From an uncultured Treponema sp. (GTDB lineage: Bacteria; Spirochaetota; Spirochaetia; Treponematales; Treponemataceae): DNA of 64,000 bases. The notes below the pieces were generated by a model, which was not told the origin of the DNA, searched no databases, and was given only the letters and a program-made list of their open reading frames with translations. Both the position numbers and the translations under genes were made by a program. Positions 51,601 to 58,974 of this stretch are shown here, in pieces; position 1 is the first letter of the stretch, and the number at the start of each line of letters is the position of its first letter. Location: contig CAKUZR010000014.1 of the NCBI GenBank assembly GCA_934718065.1, forward strand, positions 11,556 to 75,555. Direction: 5' to 3'.

Positions 51601-51722
51601 TCGGGATTGCGGCGCGCTACTTTAGAAAAATTTTCTGTTTTGGGCGGAAAAATTGGATGTGTGCGGAAGAGCGAGGAGCGGCGGGGAAAAACGGGGCGGC
51701 ATGGTGGCAGGGCTGGGCGGAA

Positions 51723-51753
51723 AAGACAGTTCATTCAGCAGCTGAACTGTCTT
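51723..51753 (-). terminator. Terminator of the HU/DUF4469-like gene
   Basis: AAGACAGTTCA pairs with TGAACTGTCTT (11 bp, perfect) around a 9-base loop. It lies 10 bp past the gene's stop, with a short T-run on the reverse strand. Confidence 0.8.
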
Positions 51754-51762
51754 GGATTATTT

Positions 51763-52536
51763 TTACTTTATTTCAAGCGCATCGGAAATGGTTGTTACAA
51801 GATCCTTTCTTTTGTATTTCAAGTTTGAAGGGCATCTTGTCTTCAGCACAATGCGGTAGTTTCCAGCCGTGAGCGATTTTGGCAGGGGAAAAAGCAGTGT
51901 TCCGGGCTTGTTCACTGAAAGCTTCGCTGTAACTTTCGTCCAGCCAGCTTCAGTTTCGTCAATCGCGCCGCTGTTTTCTGCCGCTGGAGCGAGCCAGATT
52001 CCGCTGTCCTCTCCGCCGACCAGAAGCTTTTTTCCTGTAATCTGGACAGAGCCGTTCAAAGAAAGAATTCCGTCTGCCGAGCCTGTGTCAACATCAACAA
52101 TCTGGCTGATAGTTGCAAATGGCTCAGAATACGCCTCCTGCTCGACTGTAAGCTTTGAGATTGCGGATTTTGTAACCTCAGACGGAATGAACTTTACCGT
52201 AATGTCAGGAGAAGCTGATTTTCCGTCTGTTGAGCCTTTGCAGGCAAGGTAGAAAACCCCGAGATTCAGACAGTTCACGGAATTTCCGCCTCCAAGCGAT
52301 TCTGTGATTGCTTTTTCCAGGGCATCACAGACTGAGTAAACCGTTCCTATGTCCAGCTGGGGAACTTTGTTTGCCACAAGCTGGAGCACATTTCCAACAG
52401 TGTGGGTGTTGCGGACGGCTCTTCCGACATATTTATCAGAAGAGTCTTTTGAAAAATGGTTGCGCTGTAATTTTACAGACACACGGCCGTTTGGATTCTC
52501 AATAGAATCCATCAAGTTTGAAGTTGAGCTTGCCAT
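51763..52536 (-). CDS. HU-like DNA-binding protein with DUF4469-type C-terminal domain
   Basis: A 257-aa protein. The N-terminal ~120 residues resemble the HU/IHF-like domain of the Bacteroidetes/spirochaete type (VSVKLQRNHFSKDSSDKYVG, IGTVYSVCDALEKAITESLG, LNLGVFYLACKG). The C-terminal ~110 form an Ig-like beta-domain (LNGSVQITGKKLLVGGEDSG, KVTAKLSVNKPGTLLFPLP, AGNYRIVLKTRCPS). No catalytic residues are seen. A nucleoid or structural role is possible; this assignment is by layout only. It has a strong AGGAGG ribosome site and its own terminator, suggesting high expression. Confidence 0.72.
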   Translation of the reverse strand: MASSTSNLMDSIENPNGRVSVKLQRNHFSKDSSDKYVGRAVRNTHTVGNVLQLVANKVPQLDIGTVYSVCDALEKAITESLGGGNSVNCLNLGVFYLACKGSTDGKSASPDITVKFIPSEVTKSAISKLTVEQEAYSEPFATISQIVDVDTGSADGILSLNGSVQITGKKLLVGGEDSGIWLAPAAENSGAIDETEAGWTKVTAKLSVNKPGTLLFPLPKSLTAGNYRIVLKTRCPSNLKYKRKDLVTTISDALEIK

Positions 52537-52701
52537 AAGGCGCGCCTCCTTCGTTTTAAGATGATGGCTTTTGCTCTTGAATACGGCGGGTCAATAGTGA
52601 TAATATCAAATAGCTACATTTGGTATCGTTACTGATGCCGTCAAGTCTGGGAGCTGAAGCCTGTCGCATGACATGCAACTGTTTTCAGACTTTTTTATTT
52701 G

Positions 52702-53352
52702 CTACCATGAGTCACGCTCCTTCTGCATGGGGTCGTCCCAGCATGAATACTCGTGCTTTTCAGGCGCAATTTTATCAATGAACTTGCGGAACTTTCTAAG
52801 AATGATGTCGTCAAAAAGTTTCTCGTCCGCCGACAGACGGAACCTGCTGTTTAAGGTTTTGATTCTAAGGGCGGCTGCGGAAACTGACACACCGAAATTT
52901 CTTGCAAGAAACAGGCTGTCAACTCTGTAGCCGCGCCTTTGTATTTCTTTTAGAATCTGCAGCGGCATTAGCATCTGAGCCGCAAAAGAATTTGTCTCAA
53001 CCTCCTGGATTCCATACAGCGGATTATCCCTGTCTATGTTTGTTTCGTGGGCCATAAGAAAATGCCCTGTCTCATGAAGACGGTTGAAAGCGTCTCTTAT
53101 GTTGTATTCATCCTGATTGTAAAAAACGATATTCCTGCCGTTCAATTTTGTAAGAACCGCTGAGCCGCTGCCTAAATCCTGGCAGACCAGGCCGAATTTC
53201 TCCAGCGCCCTTTTATAGGAAAAAAATTTCAAGTCGGTCTGTTCTTTCACAAATTCCGTCGCGTCAAACGGAAAAGTCAAAATGCAATGGGCGGCGACAA
53301 GCATATCATTTGCAAGAATATAAGCTTTCTTAAAATCAGGTTTTTGTTCCAT
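52702..53352 (-). CDS. ImmA/IrrE-type metallopeptidase
   Basis: A 216-aa protein with the zinc-protease motif HETGHFLMAHE (HExxH) preceded by RDAFNRLHE, typical of ImmA/IrrE (peptidase M78). The later stretch TNSFAAQMLMPLQILKEIQ matches the conserved FAxxLLMP segment. In mobile elements ImmA cleaves the XRE repressor encoded next to it. Here an XRE gene lies 3 bp upstream in the same operon, so it is probably the antirepressor of that regulator. Confidence 0.9.
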   Translation of the reverse strand: MEQKPDFKKAYILANDMLVAAHCILTFPFDATEFVKEQTDLKFFSYKRALEKFGLVCQDLGSGSAVLTKLNGRNIVFYNQDEYNIRDAFNRLHETGHFLMAHETNIDRDNPLYGIQEVETNSFAAQMLMPLQILKEIQRRGYRVDSLFLARNFGVSVSAAALRIKTLNSRFRLSADEKLFDDIILRKFRKFIDKIAPEKHEYSCWDDPMQKERDSW

Positions 53353-53355
53353 TAA

Positions 53356-53709
53356 CTAATCTTCCTCATCATCATTAAAAATATCATCAAAGGCCGCCGC
53401 AAGAATTTTCAGCGCTTTTTTGTGCTGCTCTGTGTTCATGTCTTTCAGCCCCCTTTGGATAATCTGCACTTCCTTGTCCGCTCCAGGCTCTCTGCCTTCC
53501 TGCCCGGACCCCAGAAGAAAATCTGTGGAAACGCCGAAAAACTCCGCGACTTTTACGAGCATATCCCTGCGCGGGATAATTCCGCCGTTTTCCCACATAT
53601 TAACGCGGCTCTTGGAAATTTTCAGCCTTGCTGCAAGCTGCTCCATGCTTAATCCTGCGTCAGTCCTAAGATTTTGAACTCTCCTTCCAAAGTTTACTTC
53701 TTCTGCCAT
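53356..53709 (-). CDS. XRE-family transcriptional regulator
   Basis: A 117-aa protein: N-terminal lambda-repressor-type helix-turn-helix (FGRRVQNLRTDAGLSMEQLA, RLKISKSRVNMWENGGIIPR) and a short acidic C-terminal tail. Start 53709 is set by GGAGG 5 nt upstream; the frame extends to 53808 without a ribosome site. It is paired with the ImmA-type gene, a switch found on phages and integrative elements. It lies directly upstream of the export cassette, divergent from it, with a perfect palindrome in its promoter region. Confidence 0.88.
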   Translation of the reverse strand: MAEEVNFGRRVQNLRTDAGLSMEQLAARLKISKSRVNMWENGGIIPRRDMLVKVAEFFGVSTDFLLGSGQEGREPGADKEVQIIQRGLKDMNTEQHKKALKILAAAFDDIFNDDEED

Positions 53710-53798
53710 TTTAGCCTCCAGAAAGACTGTTTGTTGCATTGTGCAAATATATTGCACTCCGGAACAAATTAATTTTCCTCCCTTTTTGTTCTGTCTTG

Positions 53799-53827
53799 AA
53801 TATAGCATTGAACATTTTGTAAGTCAA
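53799..53827 (-). promoter_or_regulatory. XRE/ImmA promoter P1
   Basis: Reverse strand: TTGACT (53822-53827), 17-bp spacer, TATATT (53799-53804). Confidence 0.65.
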
Positions 53828-53879
53828 GCAAATTTTGAAAATAAACAAAATTGTACGGCAAAAGATAAGATAAGCAGAT

Positions 53880-53926
53880 AACACTATATATAGTGTTAAG
53901 ATACAGAATATAGCTCTAATCGTCAA
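53880..53926 (-). promoter_or_regulatory. Promoter P2 with a perfect 18-bp palindrome at +1
   Basis: Reverse strand: TTGACG (53921-53926), 17-bp spacer, TATCTT (53898-53903). The palindrome AACACTATATATAGTGTT (53880-53897) abuts the -10 on the downstream side, the usual place for a repressor operator. GTACGG followed by CAAAAG or TAAAAG occurs on both sides (about 53854 and 53934). Confidence 0.6.
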
Positions 53927-53944
53927 GTAAATCGTACGGTAAAA

Positions 53945-54029
53945 GGCGGACTGTTAGTGCGCTGAATGGACGGCGTTTAGTGCACTAATTGGGAGGCGAT
54001 TAGCGCACTAATGGTAAGGCGATTAGTGC
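53945..54029. repeat. Four-unit palindromic array (TTAGTGCACTAA type)
   Basis: Units at a period of 22-23 bp: GGCGGACTGTTAGTGCGCTG, GGCGTTTAGTGCACTAATT, GGCGATTAGCGCACTAAT and GGCGATTAGTGCAATGG. The centre ATTAGTGCACTAAT is a dyad. The array stops exactly where the gene remnant 54030-54083 and the direct repeat begin. Confidence 0.8.
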
Positions 54030-54150
54030 AATGGATTATTTGTTGATTTATGGCCAAATCCTGCATATCAGATAAAAAGATAAACAATTTAATAAGGTTC
54101 CAAATAGCTGAAATTCTGAAAATTGTCAAGTTAAAACCACAGGTAACCAA
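54029..54150. repeat. Left copy of the 122-bp direct repeat flanking the cassette
   Basis: Matches 63799-63920 without gaps, 112 of 122 positions identical by eye. It includes the 3' end of the exported-protein gene, the following intergenic DNA (GCTGAAATTCTGA, AATTGTCAAGTTAAAA) and the first GGTAACC of the palindromic array. Confidence 0.9.
54030..54083 (+). pseudogene. 3' remnant of an exported-protein gene
   Basis: Eighteen codons including the stop encode NGLFVDLWPNPAYQIKR. This is the C-terminus of the protein at 63335-63853 (which ends NGLFVDLWPNPAYQIKK). No start or upstream part is present; the sequence before it is the palindromic array. It is the trace of an earlier gene copy. Confidence 0.88.
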
Positions 54151-54202
54151 GGTTATTTTTTAGTAACTTCGGTTACTTTTTTATAACTTTGGTTATTTCG
54201 TA
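54142..54202. repeat. Three-unit palindromic array upstream of cargo 1
   Basis: GGTAACCAAGGTTATTTTTT, GTAACTTCGGTTACTTTTTT and TAACTTTGGTTATTTCGTAT, period 20-21 bp. The unit and the closing GGTTATTTCGTAT are shared with 47132-47260. A truncated copy is at 63912. Confidence 0.8.
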
Positions 54203-54212
54203 TGAAAACTGA

Positions 54213-54241
54213 TTTACAAACAAAACGGATTTTTTTACCAT
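54213..54241 (+). promoter_or_regulatory. Candidate promoter of the export cassette
   Basis: TTTACA (54213-54218), 17-bp spacer, TACCAT (54236-54241), 21 bp before the ATG of cargo 1. The -10 is weak, so a regulator may be needed. Confidence 0.4.
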
Positions 54242-54262
54242 TCTTATCAGTGTAAAAAAAGT

Positions 54263-54973
54263 ATGAAATTCAATTTAGATGATTTTCTGCAGCTGGATGT
54301 AAACGGGCTACTAAGTGTGAACGGCGGCGGATACTGCAGCGGAGCTTCGGACGGTACAACAGTCTATTCAAATCCTTATTACGGAGGCAGCCCTTCATCT
54401 CAGAATGGTGGAGGCGGAAGCGGCTCCCAGCCAATCAATACATCAGGCTCCTGCAGCAATATAAATCTTTCAAAATATATTCAGCCAACAAAAGCCGGAC
54501 AGAAAGATTTTTCTTCTGACTATGGAGAAAATTTTGGAAAGAACGCATGCGGGGCAACATCCTTATTAAATGAGGTCTCTGAAATATATACCAAGCAAAC
54601 AGGAAAAGCCTTGAGTGATGAACAGATGCACACAATGATGAAAGTTGCTGTGGCAAATGGAGCTATTGACAAAAATGATGCTTTTGTAAACAGCTGGACA
54701 GATGCCGCAGAAAGTATGCTGGTAGCATTAGGATATGTAGACGGCACTGCAAGAATGACGGATAAAAACGGAACAATCACTGTTATTTCTGTTGATAAAA
54801 CAGGAGACGGAAGACATGACCATTTTGTCAATGATTTAGGGAACGGAAGATATTATGATCCCTGGACAAAAGAAGAAGGTTATATAAAGGATTTGCAATT
54901 AACATCTCTGTGGGATTCCAATGCAGCAATAAAAAGCCCATATCGGCATATTGTAATCGGAGGATTTTGTTAA
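54263..54973 (+). CDS. Double-glycine-leader protein with cysteine-peptidase-like domain (cargo 1)
   Basis: A 236-aa protein. Residues 1-22 are a bacteriocin-type leader ending VNGG; it differs from the leader of 61776-62873 at only three positions. Then comes a Gly/Ser/Cys linker (23-70) and a ~165-aa domain. The domain has a C39/papain-like arrangement: Cys96 in KNACGATSLLNE, His187 in GDGRHDHFVND, Asp199 in GRYYDPWTKE. A calcium-loop-like DKTGDGRHD (178-186) lies directly before His187. It ends in Cys (VIGGFC). It should be cut after GG by the PCAT at 55681 and exported. The leader/export link is strong; peptidase activity is inferred. TAA is 1 bp before the next gene. Confidence 0.82.
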   Translation: MKFNLDDFLQLDVNGLLSVNGGGYCSGASDGTTVYSNPYYGGSPSSQNGGGGSGSQPINTSGSCSNINLSKYIQPTKAGQKDFSSDYGENFGKNACGATSLLNEVSEIYTKQTGKALSDEQMHTMMKVAVANGAIDKNDAFVNSWTDAAESMLVALGYVDGTARMTDKNGTITVISVDKTGDGRHDHFVNDLGNGRYYDPWTKEEGYIKDLQLTSLWDSNAAIKSPYRHIVIGGFC

Positions 54974-54974
54974 T

Positions 54975-55613
54975 ATGAAAAAACTGGCACTTATCATAGG
55001 ATTGATTTTTGTAAATTTAATCTGTTATGCGCAAGAGAAGAATCTGAATAGTGCTTACACAGAACTTATTGAATGGAATGGAGAAGGAAAAAATAATTCA
55101 AAACCTTTTGTTCTTGAAATAGAACGCGAATCTTTTGAAAATTTTCTAGAAGAAAGAAATAAAGACATATGGGTAAACCGAACTTTTACAAAAGATTCTC
55201 TTTTAAATGCCGTGAAAAATAATGAAGACATATTTTTTTATGGTTTTGGACCATATTATAAGAATAATGTAATACAAAAAGATAAATATATATTTCTGAA
55301 TCAGTTCACAATAATAGGACAGCGCAATTTCGCTGTTCCAATCGGTGTATACGTAGGCAGACTGATTTCCGAGGACGAAGTTGTTACTTACAGATTTTCT
55401 GAAAAGAAAATCAATAAAGAAATCTTTAAGGAGTTAAAGTCATATGTGTATTTCGATACTGCTAAAAATGCATATATGTGGCTAAAAGAAGAATCTCCGG
55501 AAGAATTTACAAGAGCCTTGCAAAGCAAAGACAGCTCGCTGCCGCCTTATGCGCTTTTATTCCAGAAAGAGTGGGAAAAAATAATCGGGCAGTATATTTT
55601 TGGAAACAATTAA
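54975..55613 (+). CDS. Exported protein paired with cargo 1
   Basis: A 212-aa protein with a signal peptide (residues 1-19, ending CYA). The mature part is mixed alpha/beta and charged, with FAVPIGVYVGRLISEDEVVT near the centre and no catalytic motif. It starts 1 bp after cargo 1's stop, with GGAGG inside the cargo's last codons. The position suggests a periplasmic partner: chaperone, immunity protein or inhibitor of the cargo's peptidase-like domain. It does not resemble the other two small exported proteins of the cassette beyond the signal. Confidence 0.75.
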   Translation: MKKLALIIGLIFVNLICYAQEKNLNSAYTELIEWNGEGKNNSKPFVLEIERESFENFLEERNKDIWVNRTFTKDSLLNAVKNNEDIFFYGFGPYYKNNVIQKDKYIFLNQFTIIGQRNFAVPIGVYVGRLISEDEVVTYRFSEKKINKEIFKELKSYVYFDTAKNAYMWLKEESPEEFTRALQSKDSSLPPYALLFQKEWEKIIGQYIFGNN

Positions 55614-55645
55614 AAAGCTGGTTTGAATTTCAGGGGAGAAAAATA

Positions 55646-55671
55646 TTCCGCAAGAAAACAAAATTGCGGAA
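55646..55671 (+). promoter_or_regulatory. Hairpin just upstream of the transporter start
   Basis: TTCCGCAA (55646-55653) pairs with TTGCGGAA (55664-55671) around an A-rich loop, ending 9 nt before the ATG at 55681. It has no T-run. It may limit translation or mark mRNA processing between cargo and transporter genes. Confidence 0.45.
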
Positions 55672-55680
55672 ATAAAAAAT

Positions 55681-57903
55681 ATGTCTAAAATTAAAAAAGT
55701 CTTACAACATGACGAAACAGACTGCGGTGCAGCCTGTCTATCTATAATTTTACAGTATTACGGAAAAACTGTTCCTTTAAGAAGAATACGTTCTGCTGCA
55801 GGAACAGATAGTGTTGGAACATCCGGTTTTGGAATTGTAAAAGGTGCTGAAAAATTTGGACTTAGCTGCAAAGGTCTTATGTCTCCGGAAAAGGACAGAA
55901 TCAATACAATTCCGCTTCCTGCCATATTTCATATAAAAGAACATGCAGACCATTATGTTGTTGTTTATAAATTAAACAAAAAATTCATTTATATCAGTGA
56001 TCCTGCGGAAGGATTTCGAAAAATTAGAACTGAAGTTTTTTCTGCTTGGTGGACAGGTGTCTTTTTTATTTTATTTCCAACAACAGAATTTGAAAAAGGC
56101 AACGAAAACAGAGGCTTGCTGCTTAGATTTGCATATCTGCTAAAACCTTATAAAAAACTCGTATGTGAAATATTTACCGCAAGTTTGCTTCTTTCTTTAT
56201 TCGGAATATTCATTTCCTTCTATTTCAGATTTTTAATTGATGAAGTCTTGTATTCACAAGTTCGTTCAACATTAAATCTCTGTTCAATTTGTTACCTTGT
56301 TGTAATTATTTTTCAGACACTGATTGAATACTGCCGAAGTCAGATAATTCTGTATCTTGGCACAAAGATTGATGTTTCTTTGCTATCTGATTTTTTTGGA
56401 CATCTTTTGCATTTACCGTTAAAGTTCTTCTCCTCAAGAAAAACCGGTGAAATTCTATCGCGAATCAATGACGCTGAAACTGTAAAAAATGCAATATCTT
56501 CCACAACATTAGGAATTATTATGGATTCTTTTATGTTGGTTGCCGGAGGATTTTTTCTTTTTAAAATGGGCATGGATTTGCTTCCAGTCTCAATCATTCC
56601 AGTATTCTTTTCTGCAATTATTGTATGGATATATTCTAATCCATTCAAACAAAAAATAAAAACCCGTGCAATTTTGGAAGCTGACAAAAACGCGGCAATG
56701 TATGAAAGTATCAATGGAATTTCCACAATCAAAGGGCTTGCCACAGAAGACAAAGCCTATCTTAGAATTGAAGAAAAAATCGTGGCTGCGGCAGAAAAAG
56801 GGCTGGAACTAGACAAGCTTGGAAATTTTCAAAGAGCTATTCAAGATTTGATATCAGGAATTGGAACTCTTGCTCTTTATTGGGTTGGCAGTTTTATGAT
56901 TTTTGACGGAAAAATCACTTTAGGGCAACTCATTTCTTTTAATACTCTGTCAGGATTTTTTCTTGGTCCGCTAAAAAGACTTTTAACAATGCAGCTGCAT
57001 CTTCAGGAAGTAATGATATCTGCAGAACGCCTTACAGACATCATTGATATGGAAGAAGAATGTCCCGATGAAGAAAATTTAAAAGAAGTTGAAAAAATTG
57101 AAGGAGACATCCAGTTTAAAAATGTAACTTTTTCTTATGGAACAAGAGGACGAGCCGTTGAAGATGTGTCGCTTATAATTCCTGCTGGTAAAAAAGTTGC
57201 ATTTGTTGGAACTTCCGGCTCAGGAAAAACAACTTTATTAAAACTCCTGATGAAATTCTATTCATTGGAAGAAGGTCAAATTCTAATCAACGGAACTGAT
57301 ATTTCAGAGTTAAAAACACATTCTTACAGAGAAAAAATAGGATATGTTCCACAGGAAAGCTTATTATTCAGCAGAACAATCAGCGAAAATATAGCCTGGG
57401 GATGTGATAATCCTGACCCTAAGAAAATTATTGCAAGCGCAATAGCAGCACAGGCATTTGATTTTATTCAAAGACTGCCAGAAAAATTTAATACTTATGT
57501 AGGAGAGCATGGCTCTACATTATCTGGCGGAGAAAGACAAAGACTTGCAATGGCCAGAATACTGATGAAAAATCCGAATATATTAATTTTAGATGAAGCA
57601 ACGGCCAGCCTGGATAGTATTTCTGAACAGATGATTATGAACACGATATTTTCAAAAATTCGTGGACGTACTGTAATCATGGTTGCACATAGACTTTCAA
57701 CTATAAAAAACTGCGATTTAATTTATGTTTTTAACAAAGGAAAACTTGTAGAGCAAGGAAATCATCTGGAACTGCTGGCAAAAGATGGTTTTTATAAAAA
57801 ATTATGGAGCGCACAAAATGAAAAAAACAATGGTATTGCACCATCAGAACATAATGGTTTACTCAAAAGAATTTCTGCAATTGAAAGTTCCATCCGAAGT
57901 TAG
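55681..57903 (+). CDS. Peptidase-containing ABC transporter (PCAT, bacteriocin-type exporter)
   Basis: A 740-aa protein in the usual three parts. The N-terminal C39 peptidase (1-~135) has a complete active site: Gln9, Cys15 (QHDETDCGAACLSI), His91 (HADHYVVVYKL) and Asp107 (YISDPAEGF). A six-helix membrane domain follows (~155-450). The ATPase domain carries Walker A FVGTSGSGKTTLL, the Q-loop GYVPQESLLFS, the signature LSGGERQRLAMARIL, Walker B NILILDEATASLD and the H-loop VAHRLSTI. It should cut GG leaders inside the cell and push cargo out. HlyD- and TolC-type genes follow, so export crosses both membranes. It overlaps the next gene by 86 bp. Confidence 0.95.
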   Translation: MSKIKKVLQHDETDCGAACLSIILQYYGKTVPLRRIRSAAGTDSVGTSGFGIVKGAEKFGLSCKGLMSPEKDRINTIPLPAIFHIKEHADHYVVVYKLNKKFIYISDPAEGFRKIRTEVFSAWWTGVFFILFPTTEFEKGNENRGLLLRFAYLLKPYKKLVCEIFTASLLLSLFGIFISFYFRFLIDEVLYSQVRSTLNLCSICYLVVIIFQTLIEYCRSQIILYLGTKIDVSLLSDFFGHLLHLPLKFFSSRKTGEILSRINDAETVKNAISSTTLGIIMDSFMLVAGGFFLFKMGMDLLPVSIIPVFFSAIIVWIYSNPFKQKIKTRAILEADKNAAMYESINGISTIKGLATEDKAYLRIEEKIVAAAEKGLELDKLGNFQRAIQDLISGIGTLALYWVGSFMIFDGKITLGQLISFNTLSGFFLGPLKRLLTMQLHLQEVMISAERLTDIIDMEEECPDEENLKEVEKIEGDIQFKNVTFSYGTRGRAVEDVSLIIPAGKKVAFVGTSGSGKTTLLKLLMKFYSLEEGQILINGTDISELKTHSYREKIGYVPQESLLFSRTISENIAWGCDNPDPKKIIASAIAAQAFDFIQRLPEKFNTYVGEHGSTLSGGERQRLAMARILMKNPNILILDEATASLDSISEQMIMNTIFSKIRGRTVIMVAHRLSTIKNCDLIYVFNKGKLVEQGNHLELLAKDGFYKKLWSAQNEKNNGIAPSEHNGLLKRISAIESSIRS

Positions 57904-58972
57904 GGCTCTTCTTTATATAATTTTACTTTTAGTAGCTGCCGTTGTGTTTCTGTTATTTTTTGGAAAAATAGATGATGTAATCAAGGCGGATGGAATAGTA
58001 CGAACAGAAGAAAATGTTTCATCTGTAAAAAATGTAATATCAGGAAAAATTATAAATAAAAACTATAAGCCAGGTCAAAAAGTTTATAAAAATGATTTTT
58101 TGTATGAAATAGATCCATCTATTTATGATTCACAAAGGCAAAATCTTATTTCTGAAAAGGAAAACTTGGAAGTAAAATTACAAGCTGTTCAGCAACTTTT
58201 AGAAAGTTACAAAGAAAATAAAAATCTGATTGATAAAAATAGTCAGGTAGCCTATACAAGATTTGAAAGTTACGCAAAAAATGTTGAAAAACTGACAATT
58301 CAAAAAGACATAGCTTATGAAACATTCATCGATGAACAACACCTTCCTGCAAGCATGAGAAATGAAAAAAACATTAAGCAGAAAAAAATGGATTATGATT
58401 ATAACAAAACAAGTCTGGAAAGTTTTAAAGCGGACTTTATAAAATCCTTAAATCAAGAAAAAGAAGAACTCGACCTTGAATTTTCTAAAAATATTCAGGA
58501 GATACAGAAATTGGACAGTTCCTATGAGTTTTTGAAAATTTATGCTCCTGTTGATGGTTTTGTTCAAGAAAACTCCTCTTTAAATATCGGCGATTATCTA
58601 GAAGCTGGAGCAAATGTTCTGAATGTAATACCAAATGATGAAAAAAATTTCAGAGTAGAAATGCAGATTTCTCCAAAGGACATGGGAAAAATAAAACCAG
58701 GTTTGAAAGTTAAATACAGACTTTCAGCATTTCCTTTCTTTGAATATAAAGGAGCAGAAGGTGTTATTACATCTGTAGACCCGGATATAAGAAGTGGAAA
58801 CAACGGGATGCTTTATTACATTGTTTATGCGGATCTGGATAGAGTAACTTTCAAAAATAGGCATGGCGATGTATTTCCTGTAAGAGCTGGACTCGAAACA
58901 AACTGCAGGATTGTTCTTGAAACAGAGAAAATTCTGCTTTACCTGCTTAGAAAAATAGACTTTTGGTATTAA
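57818..58972 (+). CDS. HlyD-type membrane fusion protein
   Basis: A 384-aa periplasmic adaptor. A short cytoplasmic stretch and one membrane helix (ALLYIILLLVAAVVFLLFFG, ~28-48) lead into a lipoyl/barrel-sandwich half (DVIKADGIVRTEENVSSVKN, PGQKVYKNDFLYEID). A long coiled coil (~105-230, Lys/Glu/Gln-rich) follows, then the second half (IYAPVDGFVQENSSLNIGDY) and a beta-barrel end (KVKYRLSAFPFFEYKGAEG). It bridges the ABC exporter to the TolC-type protein. ATG 57818 is chosen from GGAG 8 nt upstream, inside the transporter gene. Confidence 0.9.
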   Translation: MKKTMVLHHQNIMVYSKEFLQLKVPSEVRALLYIILLLVAAVVFLLFFGKIDDVIKADGIVRTEENVSSVKNVISGKIINKNYKPGQKVYKNDFLYEIDPSIYDSQRQNLISEKENLEVKLQAVQQLLESYKENKNLIDKNSQVAYTRFESYAKNVEKLTIQKDIAYETFIDEQHLPASMRNEKNIKQKKMDYDYNKTSLESFKADFIKSLNQEKEELDLEFSKNIQEIQKLDSSYEFLKIYAPVDGFVQENSSLNIGDYLEAGANVLNVIPNDEKNFRVEMQISPKDMGKIKPGLKVKYRLSAFPFFEYKGAEGVITSVDPDIRSGNNGMLYYIVYADLDRVTFKNRHGDVFPVRAGLETNCRIVLETEKILLYLLRKIDFWY

Positions 58973-58974
58973 AA

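Noticed and set aside
52537..52701. A gene between the ImmA-type and HU-like genes
   Set aside because: No open frame with a start and ribosome site; the region holds only the leader of the HU-like gene.
54263..54973. Classical small bacteriocin precursor
   Set aside because: The leader fits, but more than 160 structured residues with a Cys-His-Asp pattern follow; this is not a short peptide.
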